DNA of 64,000 bases from Pseudoxanthomonas sp. 3HH-4 (lineage in GTDB: Bacteria > Pseudomonadota > Gammaproteobacteria > Xanthomonadales > Xanthomonadaceae): the NCBI RefSeq assembly GCF_006716465.1, contig NZ_VFPB01000002.1, forward strand, positions 1 to 64,000. Direction: 5' to 3'. Made by a program: the position numbers and the translations under genes. The notes beneath the pieces are model-generated. The model saw nothing but the letters and a program-made list of their open reading frames with translations. It searched no databases and was not told the origin of the DNA. Below are positions 41,889 to 50,994 of the stretch, in pieces (the stretch's first letter is position 1; each line of letters begins with the position of its first letter).

Positions 41889-43781
41889 ATGGCCTCGTCA
41901 CCCCCGCCCGCGGGCAAGCCCAAGGGCGTCGCCCCGCGTCCTGCCACCAAGCCGAACCTGCGCGAGCGCTTCGATGCGATGCGCAACCTGGCGCCGTTCC
42001 TGCGCCAGATCTGGCAGACAAGTCGTGTCCTGACCACCGCCAGCCTGGGCCTGCGCGTGATCCGCGCGCTGCTGCCCATCGTCACGCTGTACATCGGCAA
42101 GCTGATCATCGACGAAGCCATCCGCCTGGTCGGCGCCGGCGTGCCGCAGGAAGGCCTGATGGCTGCGTGGCGCAGCGGCGTGCTGGACCATCTGCTTTGG
42201 TTGTTGGCGGTGGAATTCGCGCTGGCGATCCTGTCCGATCTGCTGGGTCGCATGGTGAGCTATGCCGATGCCCTGCTGTCGGAGTTGTTCACCAATGCCA
42301 CCAGCATCCGCCTGATGGAACACGCGGCCACGCTGGACCTGGAGGACTTCGAAGACCCGGACCTGCAGGACAAGCTGGACCGCGCGCGCCGCCAGACCAT
42401 GGGCCGGATGAACCTGATGAGCCAGCTGTTCGGCCAGGTGCAGGACGCCATCACCGTGGTCGGCTTCGCCGCGGGTTTGCTGGTGTATGCGCCCTGGCTG
42501 ATGGTGCTGCTGGCGGTGGCACTGATTCCCGCCTTCATCGGCGAAGCGCACTTCAATGCGGTGGGCTACTCGTTGAATTTCCAGTGGACGCCGGAGCGGC
42601 GGCAACTGGAGTACATGCGGCAGATGGGTGCCAGCGTGGAAACGGCGAAAGAGGTGAAGATCTTCAACCTCCACCGCTTCCTGATCAGCCGCTACCGCAC
42701 CCTGGCCGACAAATTCTTCATCGCCAACCGCGCGCTGGCGCGGCGCCGTGCGGTCTGGGGCACGCTGCTGGCGGCGCTGGGCACGCTGGGGTACTACGTG
42801 GCGTACGGCTACATCGCCTGGCGCACGGTACGCGGCGACTTCAGCATCGGCGACCTGACCTTCCTCGCCGGCAGCTTCCGCCGCCTGCGCCAGCTGCTGG
42901 AAGGCCTGCTGGTCGGCTTCTCACAGGTCGCCGGCCAGGCGCTGTACCTGGACGACCTGTTTTCGTTCTTCGAGATCGAACCGGAGATCACCTCGCCCGC
43001 CGATCCCGTCCCGGTGCCGAAACCGATCACCCGCGGCTTCACCTTCGAGAACGTGGGCTTCCGCTATCCCGACGCCGAGCGCTGGGCGGTGCGGGGGCTG
43101 GACTTCGAGCTGCGCGCCGGCGAAGTGCTGGCGCTGGTCGGCGAGAACGGTGCCGGCAAGACCACGCTGGTCAAGCTGCTCGCGCGCCTGTACGACCCGG
43201 ACGAGGGCCGCATCCTGCTGGATGGTCGCGACCTGCGCGACTACGACATCGACGAACTGCGCGCCAACATCGGGGTGATCTTCCAGGACTTCGTGCGCTA
43301 CCACCTGACTGCCGGCGAGAACATCGGTGTCGGCCAGATCGATGCCATGCACGACCAGGCCCGCATCCGCGATGCCGCCGCGCGCGCCATGGCCGACGAA
43401 GTGATCGCCGGGCTGCCCCAGGGCTACGACCAGATGATCGGCCGCCGCTTCAAGAACAGCGTGGACCTGTCCGGCGGACAATGGCAGAAGATCGCCATCG
43501 CGCGCGCCTACATGCGCGATGCGCAGGTGATGATTCTGGACGAACCGACCGCCGCGCTGGACGCGCGCTCGGAATTCGAGGTCTTCCAGCGCTTCAAGGA
43601 ATTGTCGGACAATCGGACCGCGGTGCTGATCTCGCACCGTTTCTCCAGCGTACGCATGGCGGACCGCATCCTGGTCCTCAATGAAGGACGGCTTGAAGCC
43701 AGCGGCACGCACGAGCAGCTGCTGGCAGAAGGTGGTCGCTACGCCGAACTGTTCGAGCTGCAGGCCGCCGGCTACCGCTGA
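41889..43781 (+). CDS. ABC exporter, fused permease and ATPase
   Basis: 630 aa. Six-helix transmembrane domain (about 40-330) with Ala/Pro-rich N-terminal extension, then the ATPase with Walker A GENGAGKTTLVKLLARLYDP, Q-loop IFQDFVRYHLTAGENIG, signature DLSGGQWQKIAIARAYMR, Walker B VMILDEPTAALDARSE and SHRFSSVRMADRI. Half-transporter expected to dimerise. DLSGGQWQ type signatures occur in lipid- or peptide-type exporters; the substrate is unknown. Confidence 0.9.
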   Translation: MASSPPPAGKPKGVAPRPATKPNLRERFDAMRNLAPFLRQIWQTSRVLTTASLGLRVIRALLPIVTLYIGKLIIDEAIRLVGAGVPQEGLMAAWRSGVLDHLLWLLAVEFALAILSDLLGRMVSYADALLSELFTNATSIRLMEHAATLDLEDFEDPDLQDKLDRARRQTMGRMNLMSQLFGQVQDAITVVGFAAGLLVYAPWLMVLLAVALIPAFIGEAHFNAVGYSLNFQWTPERRQLEYMRQMGASVETAKEVKIFNLHRFLISRYRTLADKFFIANRALARRRAVWGTLLAALGTLGYYVAYGYIAWRTVRGDFSIGDLTFLAGSFRRLRQLLEGLLVGFSQVAGQALYLDDLFSFFEIEPEITSPADPVPVPKPITRGFTFENVGFRYPDAERWAVRGLDFELRAGEVLALVGENGAGKTTLVKLLARLYDPDEGRILLDGRDLRDYDIDELRANIGVIFQDFVRYHLTAGENIGVGQIDAMHDQARIRDAAARAMADEVIAGLPQGYDQMIGRRFKNSVDLSGGQWQKIAIARAYMRDAQVMILDEPTAALDARSEFEVFQRFKELSDNRTAVLISHRFSSVRMADRILVLNEGRLEASGTHEQLLAEGGRYAELFELQAAGYR

Positions 43782-43807
43782 TTATGTCCCCCACAGGAGA
43801 TACGACG

Positions 43808-45016
43808 TTGCGCAACGCATCCCATCGACTCGCCACCGCCCTGCTTCTCGCGCTGCCCATGGCCGCGTGCAATTCGCCAGCGAACGGAGAGGCCAAAGGC
43901 AACGCCACCACCGCAGCGGAGCAGCCTGCACCCGCGAGCCAGCCCGCGCAGACGCTGACCAGTGCCAAGGGCCAAGTCCGGGCCACGCAGGTGGCGAGTG
44001 GCCTGGATCATCCCTGGGGGCTTGCGTTCCTCCCCGACGGCAGCATGCTCGTCACCGAACGCAGCGGGCAGTTGCGCCGCGTCGGTGCCGACGGCGCGGT
44101 GTCCGCACCGGTCACTGGCCTGCCCAAGGTCTTCGCCACCGGCCAGGGCGGCCTGCTCGACGTGGTGCTCGCGCCGGATTTCGCCGCCAGCCAGCGCATC
44201 TACCTGAGCTATGCCGAGCCGGGCGACAACGGTACCGCAGGCACCGCAGTGGCCTACGGCACGCTGGCCGACGGCGCGCTCGCCGACGTCAAGGTGATCT
44301 ACCGCCAGGAACCGAAAGTCGATGGCCCGAACCACTTCGGCTCGCGCCTGGTCTTCGATGATGCCGGCCACCTCTTCATCAGCCAGGGCGAGCGCAACAA
44401 GCGCGCGATGTCGCAGGAACTCGACAAGCTGCAGGGCAAGCTGGTGCGCCTCAACCTGGACGGCAGCGTGCCGCAGGACAATCCCTTCGTCGGCCGCGCC
44501 GACGCGCGCCCCGAGATCTACAGCTACGGCCACCGCAACATGCAGGGTATGGCGCGCGACCCGCGCACCGGCACGCTCTGGCAGAGCGAGCATGGCCCGC
44601 GTGGTGGCGACGAGATCAACCTGCCCCAGCCTGGAAAGAACTATGGCTGGCCGGTCATCACCCACGGCATCAATTATTCCGGCCAGCCCATTCCGGAAGC
44701 GGAAGGCAAGGCGAAGGACGGCATGGAACAACCGCACCACCTGTGGGAGAAATCCCCCGGCGTGTCCGGCATGGCGTTCTACACCGGGCGACCGGAAAGT
44801 CCGTGGAACGACAGTCTGTTCCTCGGCTCGCTGGCCGAGCGCAACCTGATCCGCCTGACCCTGGACGGCGACAAGGTCGTCGGCGAAGAACGCCTGCTCA
44901 ACGAGATCGGCGAGCGTGTGCGCGACGTCCGCGTCGGGCCGGACGGCAACGTCTACGTGGTCACCGACGAAGACGACGGCAAGATCTGGCGGATCGAACC
45001 GCCGAAGGCGCCGTGA
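43808..45016 (+). CDS. PQQ-dependent sugar dehydrogenase family lipoprotein
   Basis: 402 aa from TTG 43808. Lipoprotein signal ending PMAAC, an Ala/Thr/Gln linker, then a six-blade beta propeller with DHPWGLAFLPDGSMLVTERSG, GGLLDVVLAPDF, SYGHRNMQGMA, SEHGPRGGDEIN and YGWPVITHG, the signature of soluble aldose sugar dehydrogenases. AGGAGA at 43795-43800 sits 7 nt before the TTG, deciding it over ATG 43784. PQQ dependence is inferred from family. Confidence 0.9.
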   Translation: MRNASHRLATALLLALPMAACNSPANGEAKGNATTAAEQPAPASQPAQTLTSAKGQVRATQVASGLDHPWGLAFLPDGSMLVTERSGQLRRVGADGAVSAPVTGLPKVFATGQGGLLDVVLAPDFAASQRIYLSYAEPGDNGTAGTAVAYGTLADGALADVKVIYRQEPKVDGPNHFGSRLVFDDAGHLFISQGERNKRAMSQELDKLQGKLVRLNLDGSVPQDNPFVGRADARPEIYSYGHRNMQGMARDPRTGTLWQSEHGPRGGDEINLPQPGKNYGWPVITHGINYSGQPIPEAEGKAKDGMEQPHHLWEKSPGVSGMAFYTGRPESPWNDSLFLGSLAERNLIRLTLDGDKVVGEERLLNEIGERVRDVRVGPDGNVYVVTDEDDGKIWRIEPPKAP

Positions 45017-45026
45017 GGAGTATCCA

Positions 45027-45407
45027 GTGATCAAGAACCTCCTGCTCGCGTTCGCGTTGTGCTGCGCTCCTGCGGCGCACGCACAGGCAGCGCTCGACTA
45101 CACGCAAGCCAAGCAACGCGCGGATGCCGACGAAGCCGCGCTGGCGCCGGAGCAGGCGGCATCGCTGCGCGACGCACAGGCCATCGCGCTCGATGCCGGC
45201 ATCAGCGCATGCGCGACCCCCACGGCGGACACCTCGCCGTTCGTGGTCGTGGCGGAGCTGGACGCCACCGGCAAGGTGGTACGCACGTGGCGGGAAGGCG
45301 CGACGCCCCTGGCCATCTGCGTGCAGAAGCAGATCGCGGGCAAGACGCTGTCGGCACCTGGACGCGCGCCTTTCTTCACTTCGTTCGAGCTTAGTTTCAC
45401 GCCATGA
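45027..45407 (+). CDS. Exported hypothetical protein
   Basis: 126 aa from GTG 45027, preceded by GAGGAG at 45015-45020. Signal peptide MIKNLLLAFALCCAPAAHAQ. The mature part is about 105 residues with a C-terminal beta motif (FVVVAELDATGKVVRTW; FFTSFELSFTP) that resembles a TonB C-terminal-like fold. The stop overlaps the next start by 4 bp. Function unknown. Confidence 0.8.
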   Translation: MIKNLLLAFALCCAPAAHAQAALDYTQAKQRADADEAALAPEQAASLRDAQAIALDAGISACATPTADTSPFVVVAELDATGKVVRTWREGATPLAICVQKQIAGKTLSAPGRAPFFTSFELSFTP

Positions 45408-45850
45408 GCGACGGCACCGACATCAACGCCCTGCTGCGCGCGCGCCTGCCCGCCGGCGCGCCACTGCAGATTCCGCCGCCGTGCCTGCTCGACATGCAGG
45501 GCGAGCCGGTCGCCTACGTGGAAGGCGAATCGCTGGCGATGCGGTTCCCGGTGCTGGCGCGCTACCAGAACCCGATCGGGCACATGCAGGGCGGCTTCAT
45601 CGTCGCCGCGCTGGACAATACACTGGGCCCGTTCTCGTACCTGATTGCGCCGCCCAGCGTGACGACGTCGCTCAACGCGCAATACATGCGCCCGGTGACG
45701 CCGGACATGCCGCACATCACCTGCCATGCGCGGCTGGTACAGCGCACGCGCAACCAGCTGTTCCTCGCGGGCGAGGTCCACGATGATGCAGCGCGCGTGC
45801 TGGTGATGTGCCAGGCGGTGTGCCAGATCCTGCCGCAAAAGGCGGGTTGA
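45404..45850 (+). CDS. PaaI family hotdog-fold thioesterase
   Basis: 148 aa. Central helix and loop MQGGFIVAALDNTLGPFSYL is the hotdog helix with the catalytic Asp position, followed by VTTSLNAQYMRPVTPD, the substrate-binding strand. Likely hydrolyses an acyl-CoA. Coupled to the exported protein gene by ATGA. Confidence 0.88.
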   Translation: MSDGTDINALLRARLPAGAPLQIPPPCLLDMQGEPVAYVEGESLAMRFPVLARYQNPIGHMQGGFIVAALDNTLGPFSYLIAPPSVTTSLNAQYMRPVTPDMPHITCHARLVQRTRNQLFLAGEVHDDAARVLVMCQAVCQILPQKAG

Positions 45851-45965
45851 TCGCGCGGCAACAAGTAGTGAGCGTGATACGCACACCGCGCACTAACCGA
45901 TCGGGTTCAACCTCTTTCGGTTAAGTCTGATGTGTGCCGGCATGGTGCCGCTGGCCGCGGGGGCC

Positions 45966-46422
45966 TTACTTTCTTTGCTTGTGCAAAGAAAGTAAGCAAA
46001 GAAAGCACACCCCGGCGGTCCGCCCGCCGCACGCGGCGGGTGCGCAGTCCCGGCGGGAATTTTCGGACGGGGCATCCTGCCCCGGCCGAAAATGGCGCAC
46101 ATCCTTGTGTGCCGCCCCTGCGGGGTTTGACCCACCGGGACTGCCGGACCTAAGGGGTCCCAAGAGCCGCGCCTGACCGATCGAAACTCGCGACGAGCTT
46201 TTGACTTTGCCTTTGCTCCCGCTCCCGGGTCCCCATGAGGCACGGCGAGCGGGCCAGGTAAAACCCGAAGGGCGCCGCCCTGGATGGGCGGCGTTTTCGT
46301 ATGGCACATGGATGTGCCTTACGAAAACTCCTGGCCCGCTCGCGGACCCGGAGCGAAGCGCAGGGCGTGCCGCCTGGGGTGTGCTTTCTTTGGTTACTTT
46401 CTTTGCACAAGCAAAGAAAGTG
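45966..46422. repeat. 457-bp element with about 53-bp inverted ends and nested hairpins
   Basis: The left end 45966-46018 (TTACTTTCTTTGCTTGTGCA and onward) is the inverse of the right end 46370-46422 with two mismatches and one single-base gap. Between them lie nested hairpins at 46060-46092 (TTTTCGG/CCGAAAA with an inner ACGGGGCA/TGCCCCGG stem), 46094-46116, 46274-46292 (GCCGCCC/GGGCGGC) and 46293-46328 (GTTTTCGT/ACGAAAAC). It lacks a transposase. It looks like a non-autonomous mobile element or a structured RNA locus. Confidence 0.85.
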
Positions 46423-46542
46423 ACGCCTCGCGGCGAACGCGTCATCTATGCGAAAAGAGAAAAGCCATCCCGCAAAGCCACGAAACCAGTGCCATCGCGG
46501 ATGTGGCTCAAGGCAGACGCCAAGAGGGATACGGACTTCGTT

Positions 46543-46606
46543 GCCCCTCACCCCAACCCCTCTCCCCCACAGGGACTTCCTCCGGTCGCCGGTAGGAGAG
46601 GGGCTT
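46543..46606. repeat. GC-rich palindromic repeat, short form (copy 2)
   Basis: CCCCTCACCCCAACCCCTCT followed by CCCCCACAGG and ending GGTAGGAGAGGGGCT. It is the inverse of the CCCTCTCCCTGCGGGAGAGG arm at 31204 and lies just after the omega-amidase stop. Confidence 0.75.
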
Positions 46607-46618
46607 CAAAGGCGGAGT

Positions 46619-47416
46619 TCAGCGCAGCTCGAACCGGTCCGCATCCAGCATCGCCGGGAACTTTTCCCGATGCGCCACCAGCGCTTCCGCCGAGATCGTC
46701 GTCGTCACCACCCCCTCGCCCGCAGGCAACTCCACCACCGGCTGCCCCAGGAAATCGATCACAGCACTGTCGCCGCTGTAGACGTGCCCATTGCCATCCG
46801 TGCCCGCGCGATTCACCGCCGCCACGTAGCAGAGATTCTCGATCGCACGCGCCCGCAGCAACGTCTTCCATGCATACGCGCGCGGCGCCGGCCAGTTCGC
46901 GACGAACAGCTGCAGATCGAAATCGAGTTGCCCCGCACGCTCCACGTCGTAGCGGTTGCGCGCGAACACCGGAAAGCGCAGGTCGTAGCAGACCAGCGGA
47001 TTGATCCGCCATCCCTTCCACTCCAGCGTCAACCGGTTGCTGCCCACGGCATAGCGCTTGTGCTCGTTGGCGTAACGGAACAAGTGGCGCTTGTCGTAGT
47101 GCTGCAGGCTGCCATCGGGTGTGGCAAACAGCAGACGGTTGAACACGCCTTCGTCCGTACGCAGCTGCACGCTGCCGGTCACCGCCGCGCCGAGCGTTGC
47201 CGCCTGTTCGCGGATCCATGCCACCGTGGCGCCGTCCATGCCCTCGGCCTGGTCGATGGCCTCGTTGCTGAAGCCGCTGGTGAACGTCTCCGGCAGGATC
47301 ACCAGATCGGTCTTTCCGGCAAGCGGCGCGATCAGGCCACCGTAGTAGTCGCGGTTGCCCGCCGGGTCATGCCAGCGCGTCTCGCCCTGGACAAGGGAAA
47401 TGCGGAGGTCCTGCAT
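46619..47416 (-). CDS. Carbon-nitrogen hydrolase, probable omega-amidase
   Basis: 265 aa nitrilase-superfamily enzyme. Catalytic triad Glu43 (LPETFTSGFS), Lys109 (YDKRHLFRY) and Cys143 (LVCYDLRFPV). The YDKRHLFRYANEHKRYAVG stretch is typical of YafV/omega-amidase, which hydrolyses 2-oxoglutaramate or 2-oxosuccinamate. The aminotransferase encoded just upstream on the same strand makes such oxo-acid amides from glutamine, so the pair forms the glutaminase II route. ATG 47416 chosen over TTG 47431. Confidence 0.88.
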   Translation of the reverse strand: MQDLRISLVQGETRWHDPAGNRDYYGGLIAPLAGKTDLVILPETFTSGFSNEAIDQAEGMDGATVAWIREQAATLGAAVTGSVQLRTDEGVFNRLLFATPDGSLQHYDKRHLFRYANEHKRYAVGSNRLTLEWKGWRINPLVCYDLRFPVFARNRYDVERAGQLDFDLQLFVANWPAPRAYAWKTLLRARAIENLCYVAAVNRAGTDGNGHVYSGDSAVIDFLGQPVVELPAGEGVVTTTISAEALVAHREKFPAMLDADRFELR

Positions 47417-47466
47417 GCGTTCTGTCTCCAAGCCGCCATCATGATGATGGTCGCGATGTTTCCTGC

Positions 47467-47562
47467 GTCATCCCAGCGCACGCTGGGATCCATCTTGCTG
47501 TTGCACTTTTCCAGTGGACGGCAAAGCACATCCCAATGGGTCCCAGCGTTCGCTGGGACGAC
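47467..47562. repeat. Palindromic repeat pair, TCCCAGCG-N2-CGCTGGGA type
   Basis: GTCATCCCAGCGCACGCTGG and GATCCA at 47467-47492 and GGGTCCCAGCGTTCGCTGGG with ACGAC at 47538-47562, in opposite orientation. Each unit is itself an 8-bp-stem palindrome. It lies between the omega-amidase and aminotransferase genes, inside the presumed operon. Confidence 0.82.
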
Positions 47563-47564
47563 GG

Positions 47565-48716
47565 TCAGAGTTTTTTCAACCGTTCGATCGCCGCATCCAG
47601 CGTCGCCTCGTTCTTGGCGAAGCACAGCCGCGCCAGGCGCTGGCCGGCCGGGGGCGTCTCGTAGAACGGCGACAGCGGGATCGCGGTGACACCATGCTCG
47701 ATGGTCAGCCACTTCACGAACTCCGCATCCGGCAGAGCGCTGACGGCGGAATAGTCGACCAGCTGGAAGTAACCACCCGGCACCGGCAGCGGCATGAACT
47801 TCGTGCCCAACAACTGCTCGCGGAAGCGGTCGCGCTTCTCCTGGTAGAACGTGCCCAGCTGTTCGTAGTGCTCCGGTTCTTCCCGGATCATCGCGGCGAA
47901 CGCGTGCTGCGCCGGCGCGAACGTGCAGAACACGTTGTACTGGTGCACTTTGCGGAACTCCGCGCTCAGCGCTGGCGGCGCGATGGCGTAGCCGATCTTC
48001 CAGCCGGTGCAGTGATAGGTCTTGCCGAAGCTGGACACCACGAAGGCGCGCGCCGCCAGTTCGGGATAGCGCAGGATGGATTCGTGGCGGCGGCCGTCGA
48101 ACACGATGTGCTCGTAGACCTCGTCGGAGATCAGGTAGATGCCCGTGCCTTCCAGCAGCGCCGACAGCGCGCGGATATCGGCTTCGTCGAACATCGCGCC
48201 TGACGGGTTGTGCGGGCTGTTGATGATCAGCAGACGCGTCTTCGGCGTGATGGCGGCCCTCACGCGGTCCCAATCCACCGCGAAGGTCCGCGGATCCAGC
48301 GGCACATGCACGGCACGCGCACCCGCCAGTTCGATGGCCGGCTCGTAGCTGTCGTAGGCCGGGTCCAGCACGATGACGTCTTCGCCCGGGCGCACCACCG
48401 CGTGGATCGCGTTGAACAGCGCCTCGGTGGCGCCGCTGGTCACGGTGATCTCGGTGTCCGGGTTCACTTCGCGGCCGTAGCAGCGCAATACCTTCTCGGC
48501 GATGGCCTGACGCAGCGGCGCCACGCCCGTCATGGGCGCGTACTGGTTGTGGCCGGCGCGCATGGCGGCATCCAGTTCGTCCACCAGCCGCTGCGGCACC
48601 GCGAAGTCCGGGAAGCCCTGCCCCAGGTTGACCGCGCCGTGCTCGGCGGCGAGCTGCGACATCACAGTGAAGATGGTGGTGCCCACCTTGGGCAGCTTGG
48701 TCTGCGGCTGGGACAT
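47565..48716 (-). CDS. PLP-dependent aminotransferase (methionine/glutamine, YbdL-like)
   Basis: 383 aa, fold-type I. NLGQGFPDFAVPQRLVDELD at the start, TVTSGATEALFNAIHAVV, PAYDSYEPAIELAGA, INSPHNPSGAMF, and the PLP Lys in FVVSSFGKTYHCTGWKIGYA. This pattern fits kynurenine/glutamine transaminase and methionine aminotransferase YbdL. It probably transaminates 2-oxo-4-methylthiobutyrate with glutamine; the downstream omega-amidase would pull the reaction. Confidence 0.9.
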   Translation of the reverse strand: MSQPQTKLPKVGTTIFTVMSQLAAEHGAVNLGQGFPDFAVPQRLVDELDAAMRAGHNQYAPMTGVAPLRQAIAEKVLRCYGREVNPDTEITVTSGATEALFNAIHAVVRPGEDVIVLDPAYDSYEPAIELAGARAVHVPLDPRTFAVDWDRVRAAITPKTRLLIINSPHNPSGAMFDEADIRALSALLEGTGIYLISDEVYEHIVFDGRRHESILRYPELAARAFVVSSFGKTYHCTGWKIGYAIAPPALSAEFRKVHQYNVFCTFAPAQHAFAAMIREEPEHYEQLGTFYQEKRDRFREQLLGTKFMPLPVPGGYFQLVDYSAVSALPDAEFVKWLTIEHGVTAIPLSPFYETPPAGQRLARLCFAKNEATLDAAIERLKKL

Positions 48717-48786
48717 CCTGGTTCAGGCACTCGATGAAGGGGAAGGCGGAGTGTACGCGCTGGGCGTTACGCGCGATGATGCGGCC

Positions 48787-49293
48787 ATGGCCGACCACCG
48801 CGTTCCCGCTGCCGGCGCGACCCTCGGGGATGTCCCCGAGGCGGAACGCGCACGGCTGGCCAAGGCTTGGGCTGCCGCGCACTATTTCGTCACCGTGGGT
48901 CGGCAGGAATGGCTGTTCCGCACCGGCTCGACCGCGCCGGATGTCGAACGCCAGGTCATGGCGACGCGCTATCTGTTCATCACCGCGTGGAACCCGCCTC
49001 CCGGCGAGGCAACCCGCCCCGTCAACGACGCCGCGCAGGAGCGCCTGCACTCACGCTTGTCCACGTTGGGACTGGGCTTCCACCCGGCGCTGGGCTGCAA
49101 CAACCAGGGCGGCATGGTCGAACATGGCTGCCTGGCGCTGGACGCCACGCTGGAACAAGCCGATGCCCTGGCGCGCGAGTTCGGCCAGGGCGGCACCCTC
49201 TTCTGGCACGCCGACACACCGGTGCGACTGCGGATGATGTGGCCCCGGCCGCCGCAGGCCGACGGCGATCCGCATACCGACTGGGTGGGGTGA
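48787..49293 (+). CDS. DUF3293 domain-containing protein
   Basis: 168 aa, soluble. Contains YLFITAWNPPPGEATRPVND, an EHGCLALDA segment and EFGQGGTLFW, the pattern of DUF3293. Function unknown. Divergent from the aminotransferase gene with about 70 bp between starts; no convincing ribosome-binding site at ATG 48787. Confidence 0.82.
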   Translation: MADHRVPAAGATLGDVPEAERARLAKAWAAAHYFVTVGRQEWLFRTGSTAPDVERQVMATRYLFITAWNPPPGEATRPVNDAAQERLHSRLSTLGLGFHPALGCNNQGGMVEHGCLALDATLEQADALAREFGQGGTLFWHADTPVRLRMMWPRPPQADGDPHTDWVG

Positions 49294-49399
49294 CGGACCG
49301 CGACCGTCTGTCGCAGGCGGCCGGACCGGCCCCTCCGTTTAGAATGGGCGATTGAGCCTCCAGGACACCCCAGCCTCCCGCCCGGGAACGCCCGATCCG

Positions 49400-50050
49400 A
49401 TGACCGACGCCGCTTCCCGCCACCCGCCGTTGCTGGCTGCCCGCGCCCTGGCGTTCTCGCGCAATGACGAGCCGGTGTTCGGGCCGCTGGATTTTGCCGT
49501 GGATGCAGGCGAGGCACTGCTGGTGCAGGGCGGCAATGGCGTCGGCAAGACCACCCTGCTGCGCGTCCTGGCCGGCCTGCTGCGGGCCGATGCTGGCCAG
49601 ATCGACATCGACGGCCAACCCGCCGGTCCGTCGCGCCGGGCGCATGCGATGGCCTATCTGGGCCACCTGCCGGCCCTGAAAGCCGACCTGAATACCCTGG
49701 AAAACCTCAACTTCCTCTGCGGCCTGCACGGTCGCCGCGCCCGCCAGATGCCCGGCAATGCGCTGGCGATGGTCGGCCTGGCCGGTTACGAGGATGCCCT
49801 GGCCCGCCAGCTCTCCGCCGGCCAGAAGAAGCGTCTCTCGCTCGCCCGCCTGTGGCTGTCGCCCTCGCCGCTGTGGCTGCTGGACGAGCCCTACGCCAAC
49901 CTCGACCTGGACGGCATCAACCTGGTGAACCGGATGATCTCGGCCCACCTGCGCGATGGCGGTGCCGCACTGGTCACCACCCACGGCGCCTACGCCGCGC
50001 CACCGGTGCAGACGCGGATGCTGGTGCTGGAACGGGGAGACGCGACATGA
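49400..50050 (+). CDS. ccmA: Cytochrome c maturation ABC ATPase CcmA
   Basis: 216 aa. Walker [19 protein letters not shown], short CcmA-type signature [15 protein letters not shown], and Walker [15 protein letters not shown]. With CcmBCD it loads heme on CcmE and releases holo-CcmE. ATG 49400 is used; a TTG at 49352 would add 16 residues. First gene of the ccm cluster. Confidence 0.95.
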   Translation: MTDAASRHPPLLAARALAFSRNDEPVFGPLDFAVDAGEALLVQGGNGVGKTTLLRVLAGLLRADAGQIDIDGQPAGPSRRAHAMAYLGHLPALKADLNTLENLNFLCGLHGRRARQMPGNALAMVGLAGYEDALARQLSAGQKKRLSLARLWLSPSPLWLLDEPYANLDLDGINLVNRMISAHLRDGGAALVTTHGAYAAPPVQTRMLVLERGDAT

Positions 50051-50083
50051 GTCCGGCGGCCGTGTCCTCGAACCTGCCGCACG

Positions 50084-50276
50084 CCGCCCCCTCCCCCGTT
50101 CAGGGGGGAGGCCTGGGGTGGGGGGAAACCGGCACCTGGAAGCGCGCCGACGGGGCATTTCATCGAGTGGCGCGGACAAGCAGAAGACGACCGTGGAATG
50201 CCTGGGCAGCGATCACCGCCCACTGCTTCGCTTCGCCCCCATCCCCGCCTTCCCCCGCAAGCAGGGGAAGGGGTTG
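50084..50276. repeat. GC-rich palindromic repeats between ccmA and ccmB (copy 3)
   Basis: Left hairpin at 50084-50127 (CCCCCTCCCCCGTTCAGGGG then GGAGGCCTGGGGTGGGGGG) and right hairpin at 50236-50276 (CCCCATCCCCGCCTTCCCCC with GCAAGCAGGGGAAGGGG). They fill the only sizeable gap between ccmA and ccmB, where a short overlap is usual. Confidence 0.78.
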
Positions 50277-50294
50277 CTTCATGGGAGCTCACGC

Positions 50295-50981
50295 ATGAGC
50301 ACCGCGCCGTCCCTGCTCCAGACCGCCCGCGCGCTGATCACGCGCGACGTGCAACTCCTGTGGCGCCGTCGCGGCGACGCCCTGCAACCGGCGTTGTTCG
50401 CGCTGCTGGTGGTGGTGCTGTTCGCCCTCGGCTTGGGCACCGCGCCGCTGGTGCTGTCGAAGGTCGCGCCCGCCGTGGTGTGGGTGGCGGTGCTGCTGGC
50501 TGGCCTGCTGTCGCTGGACACCCTGTTCCGGGGCGATGCCGAGGACGGTTCGCTTGAACAATGGATCCTCGCGCCGGTGCCGCTGGCCTGGCTGGTGCTG
50601 GTGCGCGTGCTGACCCACTGGGCGACCACCGCCCTGCCCCTGGTGCTGGCCACGCCGCTGCTGGGCGAGATGCTGCACCTGCCCCACAGCCAGTTGCCGA
50701 TGCTGCTCGCCACGCTCGCGCTGGGCACGCCACTGCTGAGCCTGCTTGGCGCGGTGGTGGCAGCACTGACGGTCGGCATGAGGCGCTCTGGTATCCTTGT
50801 GGCCCTGCTGGCGCTGCCGTTGTACGTCCCCGTGCTGGTATTCGGCGCCGGCGCCGTGGCCGCCAGCGCACAAGGACTGGATGCCTCCGGTGCCCTCCTC
50901 TGGCTGGGTGCCGGTCTGCTGCTCTCGCTGCTGCTGGCGCCGCTGGCGGCCGCCGCAGCGATCCGCATCGCCCTGACCTGA
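50295..50981 (+). CDS. ccmB: Heme exporter permease CcmB
   Basis: 228 aa with six transmembrane helices. RDVQLLWRRRGDALQPALFA start, FRGDAEDGSLEQWILAPVPL and the Gly-Met-Arg-Arg-Ser-Gly motif (TVGMRRSGILVALLALPLYV) are typical of CcmB. GGGAG at 50283-50287 lies 7 nt before ATG 50295. Partner of CcmA. Confidence 0.95.
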   Translation: MSTAPSLLQTARALITRDVQLLWRRRGDALQPALFALLVVVLFALGLGTAPLVLSKVAPAVVWVAVLLAGLLSLDTLFRGDAEDGSLEQWILAPVPLAWLVLVRVLTHWATTALPLVLATPLLGEMLHLPHSQLPMLLATLALGTPLLSLLGAVVAALTVGMRRSGILVALLALPLYVPVLVFGAGAVAASAQGLDASGALLWLGAGLLLSLLLAPLAAAAAIRIALT

Positions 50982-50994
50982 AGACCGCCGCCGC

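Larger units (their letters stand above)
45851..46618. other. Gene-free interval filled with structured repeats
   Basis: 768 bp without a credible gene. It contains the 457-bp hairpin-rich element at 45966-46422 and a short GC-rich repeat at 46543-46606. Several open frames exist on both strands but consist only of repeat-derived sequence. Confidence 0.8.

Noticed and set aside
45893..46551. Several frames inside the 457-bp element giving FFACAKKVTKEST-like peptides
   Set aside because: Translations of inverted repeat ends; the same peptides arise from both arms and strands.
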